Positions 33,346-42,439 of a stretch of DNA of 64,000 bases are shown here, one piece after another. Position 1 is the stretch's first letter; each line of letters opens with the position of its first letter. A program made the translations under genes and the position numbers. The notes beneath the pieces are model-generated. The model did no database searches, was not told the origin of the DNA, and saw only the letters and a program-made list of their open reading frames with translations. The stretch is from Mycobacterium sp. E1747 (GTDB lineage: Bacteria; Actinomycetota; Actinomycetes; Mycobacteriales; Mycobacteriaceae). The stretch spans positions 1 through 64,000 of the forward strand of contig NZ_LZJI01000149.1 in NCBI RefSeq assembly GCF_001667775.1, written 5' to 3'.

Positions 33346-34520
33346 TGTCAGGACCGCTCGCGGGTCTGCGCGTGCTGGAAATCGCCAGCGCAGCACCAGC
33401 TCCCTTTGCCTGCATGCTGTTGTCTGACCTCGGTGGTGACGTCGTAGTCGTGGATCGACCACCAAGAAAAGGCCGGGAGGCCAAGCGCACTCGTGACCCC
33501 CTGATGCGCGGTCGGCGCTCGGTAACCGCAGACCTGAAAACCGACGACGGGATCGCCGTGGTACGTCAACTCTCGTCTGCCGCAGATGTTCTCATCGAAG
33601 GCTTCAGGCCGGGAGTTATGGAGCGCCTCGGTTTGGGCCCCGATGAAATGCTGGCTGCCAACCCGCATCTCATCTACGGGCGTATGACGGGGTATGGCCA
33701 GACTGGACCGCTGTCGATGCGCGCTGGTCACGACATCAATTACATCGCGGTGGCGGGAGCACTGGAACCAATCGGGCGTCACGGTCAGCGACCGGTCCCA
33801 CCGCTGAACCTGGTCGGAGATTTCGGCGGCGGCGGAATGCTGCTCGCGGTCGGCATCCTTGCGGCCCTGCATGAACGGCAGCGATCGGGTCTTGGGCAAG
33901 TGGTCGACGCCGCCATGGTCGATGGCGCAGCCCTGATGATGGCGTTTGTGCACGGTTTGCGTGCCGAAGGGCACTGGTCGGACCGGCGTGGGACGAACCT
34001 GGTCGACGGCGGCGCTCCGTTTTATGACACATATCAAACCGCTGATGGCGGCTACATGGCCGTGGGTGCTTTGGAATCGCGATTTTATGAGCAGTTACTG
34101 ATCGGACTTGGCTTGCGCGACGATCCAGATCTGCCTGATCAGATGGATCGCGCCGGCTGGCCCCAGCTGCGAGCGCGATTCGCAGATATCTTCGCAAGGC
34201 GCAGCCGCGCCGAATGGGCCGAGGTGTTCGCCGAATTGGATGCATGCGTTTCGCCGGTGTTGGCCCCCGCAGAAGTGGCCGACTCAAGCCACGCCCGGGC
34301 CCGCAACGGTTTCATTGAGGTGGCGGGTGTTTGCCATCCGTCACCGGCTCCCCGGTTCAGCCGGACGCCGGCACCGGTTCCAAGCGCACCGAGAATACCG
34401 GGCGAGGACACGGCCGAGGTTCTCGCCGACTGGCTTTCGTGGGTACGGCCGGTCCCGGCGGCCGATGGCATGCTTGCCACCGACGTCGTTGTAACAGGTC
34501 TGGCGACCGAGCCGTCTTAG
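33345..34520 (+). CDS. Alpha-methylacyl-CoA racemase-like class III CoA enzyme
   Basis: 391 residues from the ATG at 33345, overlapping the thiolase stop. It follows M. tuberculosis MCR (Rv1143) closely: GHDINYIAVAGALEP (His129, Asp130), NLVGDFGGGG (Asp159) and VGALE (Glu244) fall three residues after His126, Asp127, Asp156 and Glu241 of MCR. It should epimerise 2-methyl-branched acyl-CoA esters between R and S so that acyl-CoA dehydrogenases can act. Its presence implies a branched or steroid-like side chain in the substrate. Confidence 0.9.
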   Translation: MSGPLAGLRVLEIASAAPAPFACMLLSDLGGDVVVVDRPPRKGREAKRTRDPLMRGRRSVTADLKTDDGIAVVRQLSSAADVLIEGFRPGVMERLGLGPDEMLAANPHLIYGRMTGYGQTGPLSMRAGHDINYIAVAGALEPIGRHGQRPVPPLNLVGDFGGGGMLLAVGILAALHERQRSGLGQVVDAAMVDGAALMMAFVHGLRAEGHWSDRRGTNLVDGGAPFYDTYQTADGGYMAVGALESRFYEQLLIGLGLRDDPDLPDQMDRAGWPQLRARFADIFARRSRAEWAEVFAELDACVSPVLAPAEVADSSHARARNGFIEVAGVCHPSPAPRFSRTPAPVPSAPRIPGEDTAEVLADWLSWVRPVPAADGMLATDVVVTGLATEPS

Positions 34521-34662
34521 ACAGCAGGATAGACCCGGCTCACTGGCCCAGCGATGCGACGACTCGTGAGGGCATCGCGTTCGGCAGCGATCGGATGGCA
34601 TTGCTACGGCGGAGTTTTCGAAGACCACGTGAAAGTCGGTACATACGGAGGAGACACTTATC

Positions 34663-36327
34663 GTGGGAGTCACCCCTGACGACGGCAGCGCGCAGCACTG
34701 GGGGGAGACAGTCGTCGAAGGAGCGTACGCGGGTCGATCTGGCTTCGTTTACGAGCCATCGCCTAATTCGTTACACCAACTGCTTGGCATGCCCCGGGAG
34801 TGGGGAAGTCGCGACTATCTGGTGCAGGACGGCTTTCGGATCACTCATGAAGCATTCCGTTCCGCCGTTCCCGCCGCTGCTGATTTGTTCTCCCGGTGGG
34901 CCGTTGGCCCGGGTGAACGTGTTTTGTTGCATAGCTTCAACCGTCCGGAGTTCATCTTGGCGACGTGGGCTGCGTGGTGGCTTGGCGCGGTGCCGGTTTA
35001 CGCGAACCGCTGGTGGAGCGACGCGGAATTGCAACACGCAGTAACGATTACCGCTCCGACGCTTTGCCTGTCAGACGCTCCGGATTTCGTTGACGCGCCC
35101 GTTCGGTCCGCAGCGATTTCTTCTCTGAGCCGGTGCTGGGGCAGCGCTGAATCACCCTGTGCCCCATCGACAACCGACATCGACGTCGATAAACCTGCGC
35201 TGATTCTGTTCACCTCAGGCAGCTCGGGTCCGCCGAAAGCGGTCGAGTTGTCGGCGCGCTCGGTGATAACCAATCAGCACAATCTGTTGTTGCGTTCACA
35301 CCGACTGCCCCACAAGCTCGATCCGCAGCGTCCACAACCGGTCGCACTCGTGTGTACGCCCCTGTTCCACATCGGGGGAGTGTCGAACACGTTGACGAGC
35401 CTTATCACGGGCGGCAAGCTGGTCCTCACCGCGGGCCGATTCGATGCCGCGGAGATACTCCGCTTGATCCAAGACGAGCGCGTGCAAACGTGGGGTGGAG
35501 TACCGACCATGGCGCTGCGGATCCTTGAGCACCCCGACTTCGACGCTTATGACCTCGGCAGCCTCCGGTCGTTTCCGTTAGGGGGAGCCCCACTGCCTGC
35601 CGCGCTGCTGGAGCGCATGGCACGGAAGCTTCCCCAGCTCCGCCAGCGCGGACTTGCCAACACCTGGGGTATGACAGAAACCGGCGGGTTCATGACGTTG
35701 GCCGCCAACACCGACTTACGGGACCGGCCCGGCACGGTGGGTAGGCCGTATCCGGTGGTCGAGCTGCGAATCGAAGATCCCGACGAAAACGGCTGCGGTG
35801 AGATTCTGGCCCGCGCCCCCACCGTGATGCTTCGCTACGTCGGCATCGACGACGGCACAATCGATGCGGACGGATGGTTGCACACCGGCGATCTGGGACA
35901 TCTCGACGATGAGGGCTACTTGTACCTGGACGGGCGAAGCAAGGACATCGTCATCCGCGGCGGCGAGAACATTGCCTGCGCACATGTCGAAAGGCGTTTG
36001 ATGAGTCACCCTTCGGTGATCGAGGCCGCGGTGTTCGGGGTGCCTCACGACGATCTCGGCGAAGAGCTTGCCGCACGAGTTACCCACCGGCGGGGACAAC
36101 CCGTCAGTGAAAGACAACTCTCACGCTATTGTGCTGAATCGCTAGCCTATTTCGAGATTCCCACTAGGTGGCAGATCGGCGAGACCCCCATGCCTACTCT
36201 GGTCGGGGAGAAGCTGGACAAAAAGGCGGTGAGGGCGGCGTACCTCCAGCAGCATTCGGACGCGAAGCCCTGCGAGGTCCCGTGGGCTGCTGGCCGTCAG
36301 CCCGAACTGCTACCCAAGAAGCGCTAA
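34663..36327 (+). CDS. Acyl-CoA synthetase (AMP-binding)
   Basis: 554 residues from a GTG at 34663 with GGAGGAGA upstream. The adenylate-forming motifs are present: LFTSGSSGPPKAVELS (P-loop), NTWGMTETGGF, LHTGDLGHLDDEGYLYLDGR and RGGENIACAHVERRL. The C-terminal Lys region reads LVGEKLDKKAVR. It should activate a carboxylic acid as its CoA thioester, feeding the racemase, thiolase and hydratase in the same block. Substrate unknown. Its end overlaps the convergent LLM gene by 18 bases. Confidence 0.9.
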   Translation: MGVTPDDGSAQHWGETVVEGAYAGRSGFVYEPSPNSLHQLLGMPREWGSRDYLVQDGFRITHEAFRSAVPAAADLFSRWAVGPGERVLLHSFNRPEFILATWAAWWLGAVPVYANRWWSDAELQHAVTITAPTLCLSDAPDFVDAPVRSAAISSLSRCWGSAESPCAPSTTDIDVDKPALILFTSGSSGPPKAVELSARSVITNQHNLLLRSHRLPHKLDPQRPQPVALVCTPLFHIGGVSNTLTSLITGGKLVLTAGRFDAAEILRLIQDERVQTWGGVPTMALRILEHPDFDAYDLGSLRSFPLGGAPLPAALLERMARKLPQLRQRGLANTWGMTETGGFMTLAANTDLRDRPGTVGRPYPVVELRIEDPDENGCGEILARAPTVMLRYVGIDDGTIDADGWLHTGDLGHLDDEGYLYLDGRSKDIVIRGGENIACAHVERRLMSHPSVIEAAVFGVPHDDLGEELAARVTHRRGQPVSERQLSRYCAESLAYFEIPTRWQIGETPMPTLVGEKLDKKAVRAAYLQQHSDAKPCEVPWAAGRQPELLPKKR

Positions 36328-37251
36328 TTCGTCGGCCACTTCGGCCAACAAAGTGAGCGTGTTCATTCGCTCGGCGTCGATGCCGATTACCATTGCCGCT
36401 AGATCTGTCACGCCGGCCTCCGCTAGCTGCCACAGCCCGGCAATGACCTGTTGCCTAGTGCCGACCAAAGCGATATCGGCGACGTGCGAGACACCTTGAG
36501 CCTCAAGAGAATTGCAGTAGGCGGGCAGTTGCTCGATCGGTTCAAAGATCTCCGCGATGAGGGTACGAGCCGCCTGCTCATCTGCGGTGACGACCACGGG
36601 CAATAACGAGACCACACGCGGTGCCTCACGGTTGGCCCGCCTCGCGGCGGCACTCAAGCGCGGAACAACAGCCGTCGCAATGTGTTTCGATCCGACGCAC
36701 GACAAGATGGCTCCGTCGGCATGGGCTCCTGCCATATCGGTCATCACAGGTCCGAGCGCTGCAATCATGACCGGCAGATGCGCGACGCCAGGCACATACG
36801 GCTTGATACCAGCCGACGCGGACTCCTCAGTGTTGCATGGCAGATAGCGTTTAAGATCGCCCAGATAGCGGCGCATTGCTGTTGCTGGCCGGTCGTACAA
36901 CAGCCCCCATCCCTGCTCGACGATCCTTCGGTGAGATAACCCGAGTCCGAGCGTAAATCGGCCGTGCGCGGCCGCCTGAACCGTTAGGGCTTGCTGAGCC
37001 ATGGCGAACGGGTGACGGGTGTAGATCGGCACGATCGATGTACCGAACTCGACCCGCTCGTATTCTCGGGCCAGCACCGCCACGCACGTTAGAGCGTCCA
37101 TGCCGAAGAAGTTGGGCACCCACACGGAGTGCAGTCCGAGAATCTCGACTTGTCCGACTTCGGACATGACTGCGTCAAAGGCGCCGCAGGCGAGTCCGGG
37201 GTTCAGCGACTCTCCTTGGGCGACACTCAGTAGTTGTAAACCAAGCTGCAT
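36310..37251 (-). CDS. LLM-class F420-dependent oxidoreductase
   Basis: 313 residues from the ATG at 37251. It shows the luciferase-like TIM barrel: LGLHSVWVPNFFGMDALT, VEFGTSIVPIYTRHPFAMA, HGRFTLGLGLSHRRIVEQ, and LPVMIAALGPVMTDMAGAHA. Mycobacterial enzymes of this group mostly use cofactor F420 for hydride transfer to ketones, alcohols or enones, though flavin use cannot be excluded. It is the only minus-strand gene between two plus-strand blocks and overlaps the ligase tail, so it has its own promoter near 37.3 kb. Confidence 0.85.
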   Translation of the reverse strand: MQLGLQLLSVAQGESLNPGLACGAFDAVMSEVGQVEILGLHSVWVPNFFGMDALTCVAVLAREYERVEFGTSIVPIYTRHPFAMAQQALTVQAAAHGRFTLGLGLSHRRIVEQGWGLLYDRPATAMRRYLGDLKRYLPCNTEESASAGIKPYVPGVAHLPVMIAALGPVMTDMAGAHADGAILSCVGSKHIATAVVPRLSAAARRANREAPRVVSLLPVVVTADEQAARTLIAEIFEPIEQLPAYCNSLEAQGVSHVADIALVGTRQQVIAGLWQLAEAGVTDLAAMVIGIDAERMNTLTLLAEVADELALLG

Positions 37252-37393
37252 GTCAGAACATGTGCCGCGGACGGCGACTGATGCGGGTGGCCGCCCGGTC
37301 GCAGGGGCGGCGTGTGCGGTGGTTCGTCATCAAACCTCATCGATCTCGGTCGGGTTGGGGTGTCGGTCAGGCGCGAATTGACGCTGCCTTTCG

Positions 37394-37411
37394 AATAGTC
37401 TAATACTAATA
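37394..37411 (+). promoter_or_regulatory. Shared island element, copy c (variant)
   Basis: AATAGTCTAATACTAATA lies about 30 bases before the acyl-CoA dehydrogenase start at 37441 and resembles GATACTCTAGTACTAAGC. It sits between the divergent LLM gene and the dehydrogenase operon. Confidence 0.45.
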
Positions 37412-37440
37412 TGTAGTTAACTGGACTATTTGGAGATCAG

Positions 37441-38646
37441 GTGAGTGCCTCGGTTCCGCCGCCGCTTGAGGAATTCGTCACGTCCGCACGATCGTTCTTA
37501 CAGACCGTGGGCGTACAGCGAGCGCGTACGCCGCAAGCCAGCGCCAAGTCGCGGTACGCGTTGTTTGCCGGCTCTACCGACGAGGAGATCTCCGCGGCAA
37601 TTGAGTACCAACGCGCGGCCTTTGACGCCGGATTCGGGTGGATCACCGGCCCCGCCGAGTACGGCGGCGCAGAACTGCCGCCCAACTACGAACGGGCCTT
37701 CGCCGCCGTCGAACGCGAATACACGATTCCTTCGAAGGGGCCACTGTCGGTGAGCCTTGGAATGGTGGCCCCGACGCTCGCTCGATTCGGATCAGAGAGT
37801 GCACGAAAACGTTATCTGCGGGGCCTTCGCCGCGCAGACATCGTCGGCTGCCAACTGTTCAGCGAGCCAAGCGCGGGTTCTGATCTGGCCGCCGTCCGTA
37901 CGCGCGCAGAGTCGAGCGTGGACGGCGGTCAGTGGACGATCAACGGCCAGAAGGTTTGGACCTCAGGTGCCCACTACTCGGATATCGGCATTGCACTGAC
38001 TCGCACCGCTGACGGTCCGCGGCATCGTAATCTCACCGCGTTCGTCATCGATATGCATGCGCCAGGAGTTGACGTGCGACCGTTACGTCAGATCACCGGC
38101 GCCGCCGATTTCAACGAAGTGTTCCTCGTAGATGTCGGTGTGGGCGATTCGTGCCGACTGGGAAACGTGGGCGAGGGCTGGTCGGTGGCGATCGCAATGC
38201 TCATGTTCGAGCGAAGCGCGATCGGCGGCAGTTCCAGCGGCGGCAGCGGTCTGTTCCGGATGCATGATCTTGCTGCCTGGATCACTGCCCTAGGCCGGCA
38301 GAACGACCCCTCGGTCATCGACGCATTTGCGCGCCTGTATTCGGGGGTAGTCGGTGCCAAAGCTATGCGAGTCCGTGCCGAAGCGAACCTGAGGGAAAAC
38401 GGAGCTCCGGGGCCGGAGATGTCACTGGGCAAGCTCGCACTCACAGCCAACTTGCAATTGTTGAGCGACCTGGTCAGCGCCGTGCTGGGTCCCAAACTTG
38501 TTGCCGATACCGGAGACCCGCAGTCGTTTGCGTGGTCTGAATTGGTCCTCAGCGTGCCGGGGATGCGGATCGGCGGCGGCACCGATGAGATCCACCGGAA
38601 CACGGTGGCCGAGCGGGCCCTTGGACTGCCCAAAGACAGGCCCTAA
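37441..38646 (+). CDS. Acyl-CoA dehydrogenase, subunit 1
   Basis: 401 residues from a GTG at 37441. The FAD and substrate motifs are in order: QLFSEPSAGSDLAAVRTRAE, GQKVWTSGAHYSDIGIALTR, and the C-terminal GMRIGGGTDEIHRNTVAERA. It resembles FadE26/ChsE4-type subunits, which form an alpha2-beta2 heterotetramer with a second FadE on sterol side-chain substrates. The second acyl-CoA dehydrogenase at 40879 in the same operon is the obvious partner. Reaction: alpha,beta-dehydrogenation of an acyl-CoA. Confidence 0.9.
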   Translation: MSASVPPPLEEFVTSARSFLQTVGVQRARTPQASAKSRYALFAGSTDEEISAAIEYQRAAFDAGFGWITGPAEYGGAELPPNYERAFAAVEREYTIPSKGPLSVSLGMVAPTLARFGSESARKRYLRGLRRADIVGCQLFSEPSAGSDLAAVRTRAESSVDGGQWTINGQKVWTSGAHYSDIGIALTRTADGPRHRNLTAFVIDMHAPGVDVRPLRQITGAADFNEVFLVDVGVGDSCRLGNVGEGWSVAIAMLMFERSAIGGSSSGGSGLFRMHDLAAWITALGRQNDPSVIDAFARLYSGVVGAKAMRVRAEANLRENGAPGPEMSLGKLALTANLQLLSDLVSAVLGPKLVADTGDPQSFAWSELVLSVPGMRIGGGTDEIHRNTVAERALGLPKDRP

Positions 38647-38716
38647 GGCAAGACGTTGCACCCGGGACCACCCCCTCCAACGACCGACCAGATAGGACTG
38701 AAAGCAGGGATGAACA

Positions 38717-39637
38717 ATGGGATATCTTGACGGCAAAGCCGTGATCATCACGGGTGCAGCGCGCGGTATCGGCCGCGAACACGCACTGCTTTTCGCGCGC
38801 GAGGGCGCGCGCGTTCTGGTCAACGATCTCGGGGGAGCGCACGACGGCAGCGGCGCCTCCGCGGGGCCAGCCCAAGAGGTTGTAGATGAAATCAAGGCCG
38901 CCGGCGGCGAAGCCGTGGCCAACGGCGACGACGTCGCTGACGCGGCCGGTGCAAAGCGGATTGTCGACGCCGCGCTCGAGGCCTTCGGCCGCCTCGACGG
39001 ACTGGTCAACAACGCCGGCATTCTGCGCGACCGCGTGCTGGTCAATCTTAGTGACGACGACTGGGACCTCGTGCTTCGAGTGAACCTCCGAGGAGCCTTC
39101 CTCATGACGCGCGAAGCGGCTGGTTATTGGCGGGAGCAAAGCAAGGCCGGCGAGCCCGTGTCCGCGTCCGTGGTGAACACCAGTAGTGAGTCGGGTGTCT
39201 TCGGCAATCCGGGGCAGGCAAATTATGCAGCTGCGAAATCGGCAGTCGCGACGTTGAGCCAGGTAGCAAGTAAGGAACTCCGTCGCTACGGCGTCCGGGT
39301 GAACGCAATCCTGCCGCAGGCGCGAACACGGCTCACTGAGAACGCATTCGGCGATTCACTCGCAGCCAAGAACGGGGAGTTCGATCGCTTCGATCCGGCA
39401 AACGTAGCGCCATTCGTGGGATATCTTCTCTCATCGGTTTGCGACTTAACCGGTGAGGTGTTCCTGGTCGGCGGTTCGCGGGTGCAGCGCATTCAGCCCT
39501 GGGCCAAGGACGCGAACTGGAAGTTGATGACCGACAGACGGTGGACACTCGAAGCGCTTGAGAAGGCCGTGGCCAACGCCGGTACACCCGGCAGCGCCAA
39601 CACCTGGTCGGCCAACCCGGACAAGGGCGCTCAGTGA
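38717..39637 (+). CDS. SDR 3-hydroxyacyl-CoA dehydrogenase (ChsB1/Hsd4-like)
   Basis: 306 residues. The Rossmann motif TGAARGIGREHA, NNAG, the catalytic Ser (NTSSESGVFG) and YAAAK are all present. The long inserts (NDLGGAHDGSG) and a C-terminal extension of about 50 residues match the peroxisomal MFE-2/17-beta-HSD4 type and Rv3502c (ChsB1), which oxidise (3R)-hydroxyacyl-CoA of sterol side chains. It overlaps the next gene by GTGA and works between the MaoC hydratases and the thiolases. Confidence 0.9.
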   Translation: MGYLDGKAVIITGAARGIGREHALLFAREGARVLVNDLGGAHDGSGASAGPAQEVVDEIKAAGGEAVANGDDVADAAGAKRIVDAALEAFGRLDGLVNNAGILRDRVLVNLSDDDWDLVLRVNLRGAFLMTREAAGYWREQSKAGEPVSASVVNTSSESGVFGNPGQANYAAAKSAVATLSQVASKELRRYGVRVNAILPQARTRLTENAFGDSLAAKNGEFDRFDPANVAPFVGYLLSSVCDLTGEVFLVGGSRVQRIQPWAKDANWKLMTDRRWTLEALEKAVANAGTPGSANTWSANPDKGAQ

Positions 39638-40866
39638 CGACGACCGATACGGCGGGTCAACCAACCGGGGATAAGTCTGAGCATGCGCGGATGCCCGAGG
39701 CCGTAATCGACGAGCAGATGCTGGAGTCGATGAAGGCGCGGATCGGAGTGGAACTTCGCATCGATCACTCAGTGAACAACGAGGAAGCGACCCGCATCGC
39801 GGTAGCGAAATTCGCCGGCGGGATCGGCGACATCAACACGCTCTGGGTTGACGCCGAACAAGCCACCGCCTCGGACTACAAAGCACCGGTTGCGCCACCG
39901 TCGTTCGTCATCGGATGCTTCTCGGGAATCCAGTTCGGTTGGCCTGGGCTGGGTGCGTTTCATAACGCAACTCAGGCGCACTTCTATAAGCCTGTCTACT
40001 GGGGAGACAAGGTCACCGCCAGGTGCCGCTACGACGGTTTCAGCGGTCCCCGGCCCAGTAAATTCGCCGGCCGCATGGTGACCGATCACTTCGTCAACAG
40101 CTATCGAAATCAGCGTGACGAACTTGTGGCCGAGATTGACTGGCAGGTCGTCAATTTCGAGCGCGCGTCGGCGAGATCACGCTCGAAGGACGCCGTAGTC
40201 ACTTCCGACAAGTCCGCCTTGGTCCTGCCCCACCCGTGGACTGAAAGTGAAATCCTGGCGGTCGAAGAGCAGGCTCTGGGCGAGTTGCCCCGCGGTACGC
40301 GATCCCGATTCTGGGAGGACGTCGAGGTGGGCGAGTCACTGCAGACGCTGACGAAAGGCCCGATAGGCCTGACCGATGAGGTGGCCTTCATTGCCGGCGG
40401 TGGCACCCCGATACCGCGGTTGAAGGCTCATGCAGCGGCGCTCGTAGATTACCGAGCGCACCCGGCATGGTCGTTCCGCGACCCGGTCATGGGCTCGAGT
40501 GAGCCGATCTACGCCGTCCACTACAACAAGGCAGCCGCCAACGCGATGGGCGTAGCGTTCCAATATGACGTTGGATTTCAGCGCCAATGCTGGCACATCC
40601 AGCTACTGACTCACTGGTGTGGTGACAGCGGTTGGATATGCGACTCCAACGCCGAATATCGAGGCTTCGTTTACCTTTCCGATGTGGTCGTTCTTGGCGG
40701 CAAGGTGACCGGTAAGTCAATCGGCGACGACGGCGAGCACCTCGTGGAGCTCACTACCTTCGCTCGCAACCAGCGGGGCGTCGACGTGATGCCCGGAACC
40801 GCGACGATCGCGTTGCCTACACGTAGCGGCCCCTCTCCGGTGGCCCGGCGCGCGCGGTCAGCGTGA
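39634..40866 (+). CDS. MaoC/FAS1-like dehydratase, two hot-dog domains
   Basis: 410 residues from a GTG overlapping the SDR stop. Two hot-dog repeats are recognisable: the first near 85-190 (QFGWPGLGAFHNATQAHFYK, YWGDKVTARCRYDGF), the second near 235-400 (SRFWEDVEVGESLQTLTKGP, YLSDVVVLGGKVTGKSIGDD). The standard hydratase-2 D-x-N-x-x-H motif is not plain in either half, unlike the MaoC gene at 30724. It may hydrate a bulky enoyl-CoA made by the flanking acyl-CoA dehydrogenases, or be a thioesterase-like relative. Confidence 0.78.
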   Translation: MTTTDTAGQPTGDKSEHARMPEAVIDEQMLESMKARIGVELRIDHSVNNEEATRIAVAKFAGGIGDINTLWVDAEQATASDYKAPVAPPSFVIGCFSGIQFGWPGLGAFHNATQAHFYKPVYWGDKVTARCRYDGFSGPRPSKFAGRMVTDHFVNSYRNQRDELVAEIDWQVVNFERASARSRSKDAVVTSDKSALVLPHPWTESEILAVEEQALGELPRGTRSRFWEDVEVGESLQTLTKGPIGLTDEVAFIAGGGTPIPRLKAHAAALVDYRAHPAWSFRDPVMGSSEPIYAVHYNKAAANAMGVAFQYDVGFQRQCWHIQLLTHWCGDSGWICDSNAEYRGFVYLSDVVVLGGKVTGKSIGDDGEHLVELTTFARNQRGVDVMPGTATIALPTRSGPSPVARRARSA

Positions 40867-40878
40867 GGACGTGCCCCG

Positions 40879-42009
40879 ATGAGTATTAACGCTCAAGAAC
40901 GCTCTGCGCTGGCCACAGCTGTGCATGCCGCCGCCAAATCGGGCCCGCGGCCATTCATCGACGACGCAGGTCAGCCCGTCCGCGACGCGCGGCTCTGGAC
41001 ACTTCTGACCGAACAGATGGGGCTAGCGGCATTGCTGATTCCCGAGCCCGATGGCGGAGCGGGGGCGGGTGTCGCGGAAGTGGCGGTCGTTCTTGAGCAA
41101 CTGGCGCAGACGTTGGCGGTGGTGCCGGCGCTCTCGTCGCTAGGCGTGGCGACGGGTCTGCTTCGTGTCCTACGCACTCCGGCGGCGACGGAGTTGATGA
41201 AACGATTGGCAACCGGTGAGCTCACCGCAACCGTGGCTTGGCCCCAGCCGGAATCATTCGACCTCAAGCCAACTCTCGTCGGATCTGGTCCAGCACAAGT
41301 TGGTGAGCACGTGACGGTCAGCGGTCAGTGCAATTTCGTACTGGACGGGTCCGAGGCAAACCTTATCTTCGCACCAGTGCGGTGTGGAGAATCCAACATC
41401 GCCGTTTGCATTGAGGCCGAGCAACCCAACGTCGCGTGCGCGAGGATGAGAGGAATTGATCTCACCCGCGGCTTCGCATCCATCACAATGACCGACGCAA
41501 CCGCAACGGTGATGGGCGCTGATGTGGATCTGCAACCCGCCCTGGACATTTCACTCGTTCTCATCGCCGCGGAGCAAGTCGGTATCGCCCAGCAGCGACA
41601 CGATTGTGCTACCGCCTGGGCAAAGGAACGCATTCAGTTCGGCCGCCCGATTGGGCAATTTCAAGCTATCAAGCATCAACTCGTCGACTTGCTAATGGCG
41701 CTCGAACTAGCGCGTTCCAGCCTGGATCTAGCCACCGCGGCCGCTGACTGTTACCTCGGCGACCCCGGGCACCGTAACGCGGTGGCCCTCAGCATTGCCG
41801 CCAGTGACGCGAAAGCGCGCTGCGGCGAGGCGGCGATGCTCGTCGCCCGAGAATCCCTGCACATCTTCGGCGGAATTGGGTTCACCTGGGAGCATGACGC
41901 ACACCTTTACTTCCGGCGCGCGAAGGTCCTCGAAGTACTGCTGGGAACTCCAGCGGCACACCGCTACCGTTACGCGGGCCTCCTTCTCGACGGGGCCACC
42001 AACGCCTGA
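40879..42009 (+). CDS. Acyl-CoA dehydrogenase, subunit 2
   Basis: 376 residues from the ATG at 40879, twelve bases after the MaoC gene. The N-terminal domain is less conserved; the C-terminal helical domain is clear (AKERIQFGRPIGQFQAIKHQ, then ESLHIFGGIGFTWEHDAHLY). It resembles FadE27/ChsE5-type subunits. With the dehydrogenase at 37441 it probably makes a heterotetramer in which one subunit gives the FAD clamp and the other the active-site carboxylate. Last gene of a four-gene operon; followed by convergent DUF35. Confidence 0.88.
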   Translation: MSINAQERSALATAVHAAAKSGPRPFIDDAGQPVRDARLWTLLTEQMGLAALLIPEPDGGAGAGVAEVAVVLEQLAQTLAVVPALSSLGVATGLLRVLRTPAATELMKRLATGELTATVAWPQPESFDLKPTLVGSGPAQVGEHVTVSGQCNFVLDGSEANLIFAPVRCGESNIAVCIEAEQPNVACARMRGIDLTRGFASITMTDATATVMGADVDLQPALDISLVLIAAEQVGIAQQRHDCATAWAKERIQFGRPIGQFQAIKHQLVDLLMALELARSSLDLATAAADCYLGDPGHRNAVALSIAASDAKARCGEAAMLVARESLHIFGGIGFTWEHDAHLYFRRAKVLEVLLGTPAAHRYRYAGLLLDGATNA

Positions 42010-42042
42010 TCCGCTCGCCGCGGCTGATTTTGGCTCCTGACG

Positions 42043-42438
42043 TTACGGCGCCGCGGGGACCCAATTTGGGACAACCACGTCGCCCACTGCTTCGAAGACG
42101 GCGCGCATCGGCGTGCCCGGCGGCAGGTGGTGTCTGCCGTCCAAACGTCCAATCAGTCGCACCGTCGGAGCGTCGTCGAGCTCTACTAGCACCACGGTGT
42201 ACGGCACCGCAAAAGCCGGGTGGATTTGCATCTCCACGACTGTCTGGCAGATCAGTCGCGCATGCGGTGTCACATCCCGCCACGTGGTCGCTGCATAGCA
42301 AACATCGCATAGAGCACGCGGCAAATGAACGGTGTGGCCGCATTGTGTGCACTCACATACAGCGATCGCGCTGCGCGCCGCGGCGGAGAAAAAGCCGCCG
42401 CTGTCGGGGTCGTCCGTGACGGGGAGGGGCCGGTTCAT
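42043..42438 (-). CDS. Zn-ribbon/OB-fold (DUF35) partner of Ltp2-like aldolase
   Basis: 131 residues. Zinc ribbon with CTQCG and CDVC, followed by an OB fold (FAVPYTVVLVELDDAPTVRL). Its ATG begins one base after the stop of the Ltp-like gene, so the pair is one operon (thiolase-like first, DUF35 second). In cholesterol catabolism, a ChsH2 DUF35 domain binds Ltp2 and is needed for its retro-aldol cleavage. The same partnership is expected here. Confidence 0.88.
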   Translation of the reverse strand: MNRPLPVTDDPDSGGFFSAAARSAIAVCECTQCGHTVHLPRALCDVCYAATTWRDVTPHARLICQTVVEMQIHPAFAVPYTVVLVELDDAPTVRLIGRLDGRHHLPPGTPMRAVFEAVGDVVVPNWVPAAP

Positions 42439-42439
42439 G